Below the pieces are notes generated by a model. It ran no database searches. It was given only the letters and a program-made list of their open reading frames with translations, and was not told the DNA's origin. 64,000 bases of DNA, from contig JAUZSN010000002.1 in the NCBI GenBank assembly GCA_030949405.1, positions 1,116,001 to 1,180,000 of the forward strand. Direction: 5' to 3'. The first letter of the stretch is position 1; every line of letters starts with the position of its first letter. Shown here piece by piece: positions 28,199-36,086 of this stretch. Made by a program: the position numbers and the translations under genes. The DNA is from Methylococcales bacterium (GTDB lineage Bacteria > Pseudomonadota > Gammaproteobacteria > Methylococcales > Methylomonadaceae).

Positions 28199-29190
28199 AA
28201 AAAATTCTGGAACGCTGGGCCAATAAATTTTGGTATGAAGACTATTATCTTGCCTCATGGCTCTCACCGTTATCTTATCTTTATCTCGATGTTGTTTGTT
28301 TTAGACGATTTTTATACCGACACGGATTTTTAAAAAGTAGAGCGTTTCCTGTCCCTGTCGTTATTGTTGGTAATATCACCGTCGGTGGCACAGGAAAAAC
28401 GCCGCTGGTTATTTGGTTAGCTCAGCAACTGCAACAGGCTGGTTATAATCCAGGAGTCGTTACACGAGGCTATGGGGGGAAAAGCGAAGATTACCCTTTT
28501 ATCGTTGATAAAAAGACGACAACGGAGCAAGCAGGTGATGAGGCGGTTTTAATTGCCGATAAAACAACCGCGCCTGTTGCGGTATCGCCATTACGTGTAG
28601 AGGCGGTACAACGTTTATTAGATGAAAAAAAATGTGATATTATTTTAGCCGATGATGGCTTACAACATTACGCGTTACAGCGTGATATTGAAATTGTCGT
28701 GATTGATGGTAAACGACGATTTGGAAATAATTTTTTTCTTCCCTGTGGGCCTTTGCGTGAACCTCAAGAACGAATACGTGAAGTTGATTTTGTTATTCTT
28801 AATGGGGGAATCCCTCAAGATAATGAACTATTAATGACCCTTAAAGCGAGTGTCGCTATTAATTTAGTCACGGATGAGCAAAAAAAATTATCTGAATTTA
28901 GTACGCAAAATTGCCATGCTATCGCCGCCATTGGAAACCCACAACGTTTTTTTGACGTATTATTGAGTACGGGTCTAACCACTCAAAACCATAGTTTTGC
29001 CGATCATCATGCGTTTAAAGTTCGTGATATTACCTTTAAAGATAATTTCCCTGTTTTAATGACTGAAAAAGATGCGGTAAAATGTCGTGATTTTGCGACT
29101 GAACAGCATTGGTTTATTCCTGTTGAACCTCAATTGCCCGATACTTTTTTTAATCACCTCTTAACCTTAATTAAACAGAAACATGGATAA
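28195..29190 (+). CDS. lpxK: Tetraacyldisaccharide 4'-kinase
   Basis: A 331-residue membrane-associated kinase that adds the 4' phosphate to the lipid A precursor. The Walker A loop GNITVGGTGKTP spans residues 59-70, and ADDGLQHYALQRDIEIVV holds the conserved DDG catalytic region. A hydrophobic N-terminal helix (SWLSPLSYLYLDVVCF) anchors it. It overlaps exbD by 4 bases and the Trm112-like gene by 8, so the five genes exbB to kdsB are one translationally linked unit. msbA is not adjacent. Confidence 0.97.
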   Translation: MKKILERWANKFWYEDYYLASWLSPLSYLYLDVVCFRRFLYRHGFLKSRAFPVPVVIVGNITVGGTGKTPLVIWLAQQLQQAGYNPGVVTRGYGGKSEDYPFIVDKKTTTEQAGDEAVLIADKTTAPVAVSPLRVEAVQRLLDEKKCDIILADDGLQHYALQRDIEIVVIDGKRRFGNNFFLPCGPLREPQERIREVDFVILNGGIPQDNELLMTLKASVAINLVTDEQKKLSEFSTQNCHAIAAIGNPQRFFDVLLSTGLTTQNHSFADHHAFKVRDITFKDNFPVLMTEKDAVKCRDFATEQHWFIPVEPQLPDTFFNHLLTLIKQKHG

Positions 29191-29374
29191 AAAACTACTT
29201 GATATTCTTGCATGTCCGTTGTGTAAAAGCCCCTTAATTTACCATCAACCTGAACAAGAACTTTTGTGTAAAGCGGATGGTCTGGCTTTTCCTGTACGTG
29301 ATGATATTCCTGTGATGTTAAAAGAGGATGCGCGAGTTTTATCTCAAGAAGAGATTGATAGCTTGCATCAATGA
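29183..29374 (+). CDS. Trm112-like small zinc-ribbon protein (YcaR family)
   Basis: A 63-residue protein starting [18 protein letters not shown], with one CPLC pair and a further Cys in [20 protein letters not shown]. This matches the YcaR/Trm112 family, which in gammaproteobacteria is encoded between lpxK and kdsB. Bacterial function is poorly defined; eukaryotic Trm112 activates methyltransferases. It overlaps both neighbours. Confidence 0.9.
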   Translation: MDKKLLDILACPLCKSPLIYHQPEQELLCKADGLAFPVRDDIPVMLKEDARVLSQEEIDSLHQ

Positions 29375-30129
29375 ACCCGTTTAAGGTCGTCATTCCTGCT
29401 CGCTTTGCCTCCACACGTTTACCAGGGAAACCTTTAATTGATATTGCAGGGAAACCTATGATTGCTCATGTCTGTGAAAGAGCTTTAGAAGCCAAGGCAG
29501 AGCAAGTCGTGGTTGCTACCGATGATGAGCGTATCTATGATGCGGTGGATAAATTAGGTATTGAAGTCGTCATGACCGATAAAAACCATCAAAGTGGCAC
29601 AGAGCGCATTGCCGAAGTTGCAACGATACTCGGCTGGCACGAAGAGACTATTATTGTAAACGTTCAAGGCGATGAACCTTTGATTCCACCGGCTTATATT
29701 CGTGAGGTTGCAACAACCTTAGCGGCGCAGTGGCATGCGGGAATTGCGACCTTAGCTGCAAAAATTAATTCGGTGGATGATGTTTTTAATCCAAATACCG
29801 TTAAAGTGGTCACCGATAAAAAAGGCTATGCCCTTTATTTTAGCCGCGCCCCGATACCTTGGGATAGAGATCGGTTTAGTCACGCCACTAAGACCTTATC
29901 GACAATCCCCTATTTACGTCATATTGGTATTTATGCGTATACCGTCAGCTTCTTGAAAAATTATTGTCAATGGCCCGCCTCTTCTTTAGAATTAATTGAA
30001 TCTTTAGAACAGCTACGAATTTTATGGCAAGGGGAATCAATTTTAGTTAAAACGGTTAATAAGGCCCCAGAAGCAGGTATTGATACAAGGGATGATTTAA
30101 TCCGTGTTCAAGCGCATTTTTCTACTTGA
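29371..30129 (+). CDS. kdsB: 3-deoxy-manno-octulosonate cytidylyltransferase (CMP-Kdo synthetase)
   Basis: A 252-residue nucleotidyltransferase that activates Kdo with CTP for lipid A core assembly. Signatures: [17 protein letters not shown] at residues 6-22, VVATDDERI near 48, [11 protein letters not shown] near 94-104, and [12 protein letters not shown] near 155. It shares 4 bases with the upstream gene. With lpxK it shows that this organism makes Kdo-containing lipopolysaccharide. Confidence 0.97.
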   Translation: MNPFKVVIPARFASTRLPGKPLIDIAGKPMIAHVCERALEAKAEQVVVATDDERIYDAVDKLGIEVVMTDKNHQSGTERIAEVATILGWHEETIIVNVQGDEPLIPPAYIREVATTLAAQWHAGIATLAAKINSVDDVFNPNTVKVVTDKKGYALYFSRAPIPWDRDRFSHATKTLSTIPYLRHIGIYAYTVSFLKNYCQWPASSLELIESLEQLRILWQGESILVKTVNKAPEAGIDTRDDLIRVQAHFST

Positions 30130-30240
30130 TTTTGGTAACGTGCCATAACGCATTATAGAGATGCCTTCTACTTTAATTAAATTTTTTATTGTGTACAGAA
30201 ATTATTTATTTACTCACCTCTAGCGGGCTTTAAAGCCATT

Positions 30241-31659
30241 ATGAAAATATTAATTGTTTTACATGACACTATTTTATTAACCACCTTTAAAATTTGGTTG
30301 CATAATTATAGCAAAACTATTGATGATGTTATTTTAGTTTCACATTTTTTAGAGGGACGTGAAATTTTAAAAAAGCATCAAATAGATGTGATTATTATGG
30401 ATTTAGAAGTAGAAAAATTTGATGGTTTTGACTTATTATTGTTGAGCATAAAAAGTTATCCAACCATTAATATGATTATTCTGTCGGACTCAATCGTTCA
30501 TACTAACCCTTTTTTTTCGAGTTTTAATTGCCTAAAAAAATCATCATCCCTTAACCAGTTAAAATGTTTATTAACGAGTATAAGAAAAAAAGAACTCGAT
30601 TTAAAAGTCGTTAACCGTATTCTTATTGCTGATTTTTTTCGTTTACTTCAAATGAAAAGAAAAACCTGCTTAATCGAAATTACCGTTGAAAAAACAAAAG
30701 GTTTTATTTATTTTTATCAAGGCGAATTATTTAATAGTGTCTATGGTGGCGATAAAGGTGAAGTTGCATTTTTAAAAATATTAGACCATAAATGTGACAA
30801 CCTTTCTTTTAGAAGCATCCCTGAACGCAGTTTTGCAAGAGTTATTACGACTTCCTTACTGGGTTTAATTAAAAAATATATCGCACAAAAGAATGCGCCC
30901 ACTATTATTGAAAAAACAAATACGACCAATACGTCAAGAGAAGCCAATAATAGAGACGATTTTTCAATAGCGCATAAAAATAAACGCCCCGTTAAATCAG
31001 AAAATATAACCGTATTAGAAAATAATGAGGAGGATGAGGCCTTAGTGATTACAGAAGGCTTGGTAGAGCTGACAGAAATTGAAGTCTTGCCGGTAATAAA
31101 ACAAGCGACTTTATCTAAAGAAAATAAGATTAATTCGTTAATAGGGGTTCAAGAAATAAAACCCTTAGAAGTAGAAATAAAAGTTCTTGACAGGGTTGAT
31201 GAAAAAGGAGACGATAATACCGTTATAAAAACAGATACTTCTATCTTGGAGGATAAGATAGAGGTGGTATTTGAAAAATCTCAAATAATAGGAAAAGAAA
31301 ATATGGCTTTACAAGATTGTTTAACTCCTTTACAAGATATTGATGGTTATTTAGCATCGGCTATTTTTGATATGTCAGGTGAAGTATTAGTTCAGCATAA
31401 TAACTCAAAATATAATGTCTCTTTAATTGGGGCTAATGCTATTTCAATGATTAACAGTGCGATAAAAGCAATGAATGGAGCAGGCTTAGGAAAATATAAT
31501 TTTATCCAAGTCAATTCTGAACGAGGTATTTTTGGGGCTGTTTGGGCTGTTGAAGATCAATCGGTTGTAGCCGTTTTGTTAGAGCCTAATGCAAATGTAG
31601 GTATGGCAAAATTATTGCTGGCAAAAGTCGGTGAAACCAGTGGCAGTCAACTGTCATAA
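30241..31659 (+). CDS. Receiver - PATAN (DUF4388) - Roadblock signalling protein
   Basis: A 472-residue protein with three recognisable parts. Residues 1-115 look like a response-regulator receiver: phosphoacceptor Asp54 in VIIMDLEV, Ser82 and Lys99/100 at the switch positions, though the usual acidic pair is reduced to Asp9. Residues about 120-215 resemble a PATAN/DUF4388 domain (RKTCLIEITVEKTKGFIYF, then YQGELFNSVYGGDKGEVAFL). A long, acidic, low-complexity linker (about 220-350) leads to a C-terminal Roadblock/LC7-like domain (IDGYLASAIFDMSGEVLVQH and IGANAISMINSAIKAMNGAG). Roadblock domains bind small GTPases such as MglA; none is adjacent. Base composition is more AT-rich than its neighbours. 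A strong terminator follows, so it is transcribed alone. Confidence 0.75.
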   Translation: MKILIVLHDTILLTTFKIWLHNYSKTIDDVILVSHFLEGREILKKHQIDVIIMDLEVEKFDGFDLLLLSIKSYPTINMIILSDSIVHTNPFFSSFNCLKKSSSLNQLKCLLTSIRKKELDLKVVNRILIADFFRLLQMKRKTCLIEITVEKTKGFIYFYQGELFNSVYGGDKGEVAFLKILDHKCDNLSFRSIPERSFARVITTSLLGLIKKYIAQKNAPTIIEKTNTTNTSREANNRDDFSIAHKNKRPVKSENITVLENNEEDEALVITEGLVELTEIEVLPVIKQATLSKENKINSLIGVQEIKPLEVEIKVLDRVDEKGDDNTVIKTDTSILEDKIEVVFEKSQIIGKENMALQDCLTPLQDIDGYLASAIFDMSGEVLVQHNNSKYNVSLIGANAISMINSAIKAMNGAGLGKYNFIQVNSERGIFGAVWAVEDQSVVAVLLEPNANVGMAKLLLAKVGETSGSQLS

Positions 31660-31669
31660 TTAATAAAAG

Positions 31670-31745
31670 CCTACTTGCTTTATAGAATGAAATTTAAAGT
31701 GTTTATTGTTAAATTTCATTTTTAATAAGCAAGTAGGTTTTTTAA
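31670..31745 (+). terminator. Strong intrinsic terminator
   Basis: CCTACTTGCTT (31670-31680) pairs with AAGCAAGTAGG (31727-31737), and an inner AT-rich stem (GAATGAAATTTAA with TTAAATTTCATT) extends it, followed by six Ts at 31738-31743. It starts 11 bases after the stop codon of the signalling gene. Confidence 0.9.
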
Positions 31746-31779
31746 TTTTAATCTTGCCTATTAACGCCTTTCTATAAAT

Positions 31780-31918
31780 ACAATAGTTCGGACAGTTTTT
31801 GTAACCCATTGATTTAAAAAAGAATTTACCAACACATCTCGTAAATATAAAACCCTTTAAAATCAATGTCTTATAGAATTAAGACCGCTATCTTTTTTGA
31901 AACTGTCCGAAGTATTGT
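31780..31918. mobile_element. MITE-like palindromic element, 139 bp
   Basis: The ends are 19-bp inverted repeats with one mismatch: ACAATAGTTCGGACAGTTT (31780-31798) and AAACTGTCCGAAGTATTGT (31900-31918). With three mismatches the pairing extends outward to about 28 bp (TCTATA on both sides). A second nested pair, CATTGATTTAAA at 31807 and TTTAAAATCAATG at 31856-31868, lies inside. It encodes nothing. Long terminal repeats, small size and a foldable inside are the features of a non-autonomous element. It sits directly upstream of the kinase-like gene and ends 18 bases before its ATG. Confidence 0.7.
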
Positions 31919-31936
31919 AAATATAGAGTTGATAAA

Positions 31937-32758
31937 ATGCTTGATTTTCAAGAAGTCGTCAACGAGTGTTTGTTATCTTTAAAAAGCTTAAATACTCAGC
32001 AACAAATGAGTGTTAATGATAATTTTAATATTATTGACGCGCTGCATTATCTTGAAATGAAAACTTATAAGGAATCACTCGATTCCGAAGCCTTATTATG
32101 TTTTTATGCCACTCATCTTTTTTGTTGTGAAACAACCGACTTAACCTTCAAACACACCCGTCAAATTGTCCCGCATTGTGCCGAAGTTATTTTTACAACG
32201 AAAGAACAGACGTTAAAAAGTTTTTTTATTAAACACGCTTGGGAAGGGGCTATTAAAGAAGGAATTGGAATAGAATTCAATAACTTATTAACAGATACCC
32301 CTATTCGTTACTTATGCAGTAACGAACTCATTATTACGGAAAAACTTTTTGATGTGATAACGCCACGACAAGTCTATACGCTACGAGATACGCCAGAGTA
32401 TTTATTTGCTTTTGGGGCATGGGAAGTTTTCACCCGAATTTTACATTTAACCGATCGTAAAACAGGTAATATTCGTTGGAATGGTCAGCGATTGGCCAAT
32501 ATTGATTTTGGATTAGTCTTTTACCGTGGAAAATTAGTATTTGATTCACGCTTTACCCTGACTGAACCCAGCCAAGAACGCACGGCTGGACAACGTTACG
32601 CACTGGAATGGATACACACCAAGCTTCAGCAGCCAAAAGTTCAGCAATTATTATTAACCCTTGATTCTAAATTTTGCCATAATTTAACCTGTCATCGTAA
32701 CCCCGCCCCCCCATTACGATTGATGATTAATGTTTTGCAAGATAATTTTTGCCAATAG
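31937..32758 (+). CDS. Putative atypical (PI3K/HipA-like) protein kinase
   Basis: A 273-residue soluble protein of no family I can name with certainty. Residues 169-192 carry LHLTDRKTGNIRW, then NIDFG: a DRxxxN catalytic loop (Asp173, Asn178) followed 12 residues later by a DFG-type metal-binding triad (Asp190-Gly192). This pattern is characteristic of the PI3/PI4-kinase and HipA-like branch of the kinase fold. FFIKHAWEG near residue 97-105 could supply the ATP-binding Lys. The C-terminus (residues 205-273) is mostly helical. It starts just after the MITE-like element and ends 24 bases before a PP2C phosphatase gene, so a kinase/phosphatase pair is likely. The kinase call is inference from motif and context. 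Confidence 0.6.
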   Translation: MLDFQEVVNECLLSLKSLNTQQQMSVNDNFNIIDALHYLEMKTYKESLDSEALLCFYATHLFCCETTDLTFKHTRQIVPHCAEVIFTTKEQTLKSFFIKHAWEGAIKEGIGIEFNNLLTDTPIRYLCSNELIITEKLFDVITPRQVYTLRDTPEYLFAFGAWEVFTRILHLTDRKTGNIRWNGQRLANIDFGLVFYRGKLVFDSRFTLTEPSQERTAGQRYALEWIHTKLQQPKVQQLLLTLDSKFCHNLTCHRNPAPPLRLMINVLQDNFCQ

Positions 32759-32782
32759 ACATACGCTTAAAAGCGGATACTT

Positions 32783-33511
32783 ATGGACGATAAAAAATTA
32801 TTACCCTCACTTTTTATAGATTCTGCACTTTCGGTGACAGGAAATCACAAACCGTTAAATGAAGATGCTTTTAAAGCCAGCCCTAATATGGGGTTATGGG
32901 TCGTTGCCGATGGAATGGGCGGCTATGAAGGAGGCGAAATCGCAAGCCAATTAGCGGTCACTCATATTACCCGTGTCATAAATGAGGGCGTTAGTTTAAT
33001 GGAGGGCATCCAACAAGCCCACGACGAAATTTGTCAATTAGCAAAAACTCAAAAAGGGAAAAAAGGCATGGCAACCACCGTTGTTGTCGCTAAAATAGTA
33101 GAAAACCAGTTTGAAATAGCGTGGGTTGGAGACAGTCGCGCGTATTTATTTGAAAAGGGCCAATTGAAACAACTCACCCATGACCATTCATTTATTCAAA
33201 CCTTGATTGATAGTGGGCATATCAGCGAACAACAAGCTAAAATTCATCCTCAACGTAATCTTATTAGCCAAGCATTAGGTGGAAATACCCCGCTTCATAT
33301 TGACACCATCACAGGAACTATAGCGGATGGAATTTTATTGCTCTGTAGCGATGGCTTATCCTCGGAATTGAGCGATTCTAAGATAGCCGCTATTTTAGCC
33401 CCTGTTAACAGCCTATCGTGGAAAGCGGATAAATTAGTACACTCAGTATTAGCACGAGAAGCGCATGATAACATTACGGTTTTGTTGATCCAAAATCGGC
33501 AAGTCACTTGA
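32783..33511 (+). CDS. PP2C-family serine/threonine protein phosphatase
   Basis: A 242-residue stand-alone PP2C catalytic domain like bacterial PrpC/Stp. The metal-binding motifs are NEDAF (Asp28), VADGMGG (Asp43-Gly44), VGDSRAYL (Asp117), LCSDGLSSEL (Asp190) and HDNITVLLI (Asp229). All expected ligands are present, so it should be active on phospho-Ser/Thr. It follows the kinase-like gene by 24 bases and precedes parC by 45, and may be co-transcribed with both. PrpC-type enzymes normally sit beside a Hanks-type kinase; here the neighbour is an atypical one. Confidence 0.93.
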   Translation: MDDKKLLPSLFIDSALSVTGNHKPLNEDAFKASPNMGLWVVADGMGGYEGGEIASQLAVTHITRVINEGVSLMEGIQQAHDEICQLAKTQKGKKGMATTVVVAKIVENQFEIAWVGDSRAYLFEKGQLKQLTHDHSFIQTLIDSGHISEQQAKIHPQRNLISQALGGNTPLHIDTITGTIADGILLLCSDGLSSELSDSKIAAILAPVNSLSWKADKLVHSVLAREAHDNITVLLIQNRQVT

Positions 33512-33556
33512 TTATCAATAAAAATGATTCGGTAAATTAAAAAGGAAAAAAGACCC

Positions 33557-35788
33557 ATGGGATTACAGGAAAATTTTGAAAAAATTCCTTTAAAAGAATT
33601 TGCAGAAAAAGCCTACCTTGATTATTCAATGTATGTGATTTTAGACCGTGCCTTACCTTATATTGGCGATGGTTTAAAACCTGTTCAACGGCGAATTATT
33701 TATGCGATGTCTGAATTAGGGTTAACGGCCCTGGCAAAGTATAAAAAATCAGCGCGTACGGTCGGCGATGTTTTGGGGAAATATCATCCACATGGTGATT
33801 CCGCCTGTTATGAGGCGATGGTTTTAATGGCCCAACCTTTTTCTTATCGCTATCCGCTGGTTGATGGTCAAGGAAACTGGGGGTCAGCGGATGATCCAAA
33901 ATCCTTTGCAGCCATGCGCTATACCGAATCTCGTTTAACCGCGTATTCACAAATTTTATTAGCGGAATTAGGACAAGGTACGGTCGAATGGAGCGATAAC
34001 TTTGATGGTACGTTAAAAGAGCCGAAATTATTACCCGCTCGTTTACCCAATATTTTATTGAATGGTACCATGGGAATTGCTGTGGGTATGGCGACCGACA
34101 TTCCACCGCATAATTTACGGGAAGTTGCGGCGGCCTGTATTGATTTATTAGATGATCCGACCACCTCGCTTGAGGATTTATTACAGCATATTAAAGCCCC
34201 TGATTATCCAACAGAATCTGAAATTATTACGCCGCTTGAAGACATAAAAAAACTTTATCAGCGGGGCATAGGCAGTATTAAAATGCGGGCGACCTATGAG
34301 TGTGAAGCTCAAAATATTGTAATTACGGCCTTACCGCATCAAGTGTCAGGTTCAAAAATAATTGAGCAAATTGCCGCACAAATGCAGGCTAAAAAATTAC
34401 CGATGATTGATGATTTACGCGATGAATCCGATCATGAAACCCCCACGCGGCTGGTCATTATCCCCCGTTCACGACGCATTAACAGCGCGCAAATCATGTC
34501 ACATTTATTTGTGACGACGGATTTAGAAAAAAATTATCGCGTTAACATGAATATAGTGGGTTTAAAGGGTAAGCCACAGGTTAAAAATTTACGGCAGATT
34601 TTAGTTGAGTGGTTAGAATTTAGGACTTTAACGGTGCGGAAACGTCTACAACATCGACTGGATAAAATTCTCACCAAATTACATCTTTTGGAAGGCTTGT
34701 TAGTTGCCTTTTTAAATATTGATGACATCATTGGGGTTATTCGTGATTATGATAATCCTAAAGCTATTTTAATCACCCGTTTCAGCTTAAGTGATAAGCA
34801 AGCTGAGGCGATTTTAGAATTAAAGTTACGTCAATTAGCTAAGTTGGAAGAAGTTAAAATTAGTGCAGAGCAACAGGTCTTAGAGAAAGAACGTAAGGGA
34901 TTAGCACGAACACTGGCCTCTGCTCGATTATTGAACCGATTAATTAAAAAAGAAATCACCAGCGATGCTAAGAAATATGGGGATTTACGTCGTTCGCCCT
35001 TAGTTGAGCGTGAAGCGGCTCACGCGATAGAAACAACGGCCTTAATTTCAAATGAACCTTTAACCATTATTTTATCTGAAAAAGGTTGGATACGAGCGGC
35101 TAAAGGCCATGATATAGAGGTTGCAAGCTTAAGTTATCGTTCAGGTGATGCGTATTTAGATGCGGTTAAAGGACGTAGTACGGAAGCGGTTTATATTCTG
35201 GATTCAACAGGACGTGTTTACAGTTCAGCAACCCATGATTTACCCTCGGCACGGAGTCAGGGCGAACCGTTAACAGGACGGTTTAACCCCCCGACAGGGG
35301 CCTCGTTTACACAAATAGTAAGCGGCCAACCTGATGATTGGTATTTATTAGCCAGCGATGCAGGTTATGGTTTTCGAGTGCAACTTAACGCCTTTCAAAC
35401 CAAAAACAAAGCGGGTAAGACGTTGGTCACCTTACCTAAAAATTCACAGCTTTTGAGGGCGTTAACGATTGAAGATGAAACCGCCTTATTAGCGGTGATT
35501 ACGTTACAAGGGCGTTTGTTGATTTTTCCTATTAACGAATTACCAGCATTAGCACGGGGTAAAGGGAATAAAATCATTCAAATAGCGAGTAAAGATTGGG
35601 CAGCAAAAGAAGATGGCGTTAAATTGATGGCGGTTATCGTGGGTAATCAGAAGCTTAAGGTTTTTTCGGGTAAACGTCATTTAACGTTAAAGCAGGCCGA
35701 TATTGAACGTTACACCGCAACTCGTGCGAAAAGAGGGGCAACGTTACCCCGAGGGTTTCAACGAGTCGATGCGGTGATGGCGGAATAA
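33557..35788 (+). CDS. parC: DNA topoisomerase IV subunit A
   Basis: A 743-residue type IIA topoisomerase subunit that decatenates daughter chromosomes. The catalytic Tyr is residue 122 in [10 protein letters not shown]. The quinolone-resistance region reads [16 protein letters not shown], with the Ser and Glu of a drug-sensitive enzyme. The N-terminal half is nearly identical to E. coli ParC (752 residues), and the C-terminal beta-pinwheel region is shorter and divergent. GGAAAA precedes the ATG. parE is not in the window. A palindromic region follows the stop. Confidence 0.97.
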   Translation: MGLQENFEKIPLKEFAEKAYLDYSMYVILDRALPYIGDGLKPVQRRIIYAMSELGLTALAKYKKSARTVGDVLGKYHPHGDSACYEAMVLMAQPFSYRYPLVDGQGNWGSADDPKSFAAMRYTESRLTAYSQILLAELGQGTVEWSDNFDGTLKEPKLLPARLPNILLNGTMGIAVGMATDIPPHNLREVAAACIDLLDDPTTSLEDLLQHIKAPDYPTESEIITPLEDIKKLYQRGIGSIKMRATYECEAQNIVITALPHQVSGSKIIEQIAAQMQAKKLPMIDDLRDESDHETPTRLVIIPRSRRINSAQIMSHLFVTTDLEKNYRVNMNIVGLKGKPQVKNLRQILVEWLEFRTLTVRKRLQHRLDKILTKLHLLEGLLVAFLNIDDIIGVIRDYDNPKAILITRFSLSDKQAEAILELKLRQLAKLEEVKISAEQQVLEKERKGLARTLASARLLNRLIKKEITSDAKKYGDLRRSPLVEREAAHAIETTALISNEPLTIILSEKGWIRAAKGHDIEVASLSYRSGDAYLDAVKGRSTEAVYILDSTGRVYSSATHDLPSARSQGEPLTGRFNPPTGASFTQIVSGQPDDWYLLASDAGYGFRVQLNAFQTKNKAGKTLVTLPKNSQLLRALTIEDETALLAVITLQGRLLIFPINELPALARGKGNKIIQIASKDWAAKEDGVKLMAVIVGNQKLKVFSGKRHLTLKQADIERYTATRAKRGATLPRGFQRVDAVMAE

Positions 35789-35919
35789 ATTCGCATGAAT
35801 TAAAAAACAGAGTCTGACACAAAATATTATCAAGTCTATAAGAGCCTGTGAAAGTATTTATGCCATTCATAAAAACACGCGCGTGTCCTTTTATCACAAA
35901 TTGATTTCCGTATAACACG

Positions 35920-35947
35920 TGGAGTCCAAAACATGTTTTGGACTCCA
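35920..35947. repeat. Perfect 28-bp palindrome between parC and the R-M gene
   Basis: TGGAGTCCAAAACA followed immediately by its exact reverse complement. A smaller palindrome, ACACGCGCGTGT, lies at 35875-35886 flanked by A4 and T4, and could act as the parC terminator. The rest of the 298-base gap is non-coding. The large palindrome has no T-run and may be a dispersed repeat. Confidence 0.75.
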
Positions 35948-36015
35948 AATTGTCAATACGCTCCCAGTCTTTCCGTGATGCTTTATGCCCTCAGTCGCCA
36001 GCACCTAACGATCAT

Positions 36016-36040
36016 TATAAGGTGTATGATACATCTTATA
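36016..36040. promoter_or_regulatory. Operator-like palindrome upstream of the R-M gene
   Basis: TATAAGGTGTAT-G-ATACATCTTATA is a 25-base inverted repeat with a single mismatch, 46 bases before the ATG of the restriction-methylation gene. TATACT at 36037-36042 could be a -10 box overlapping it. The size and location suit a repressor-binding site, but no controller gene is adjacent. Confidence 0.45.
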
Positions 36041-36086
36041 CTGCTCGCTTCAATTCAATTTTTTGCCGTCTACAGAGTCGCTTGTT

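Noticed and set aside
33696-34106. 136-codon antisense frame inside parC
   Set aside because: The sense strand is highly conserved ParC; no ribosome site or family match on the other strand.
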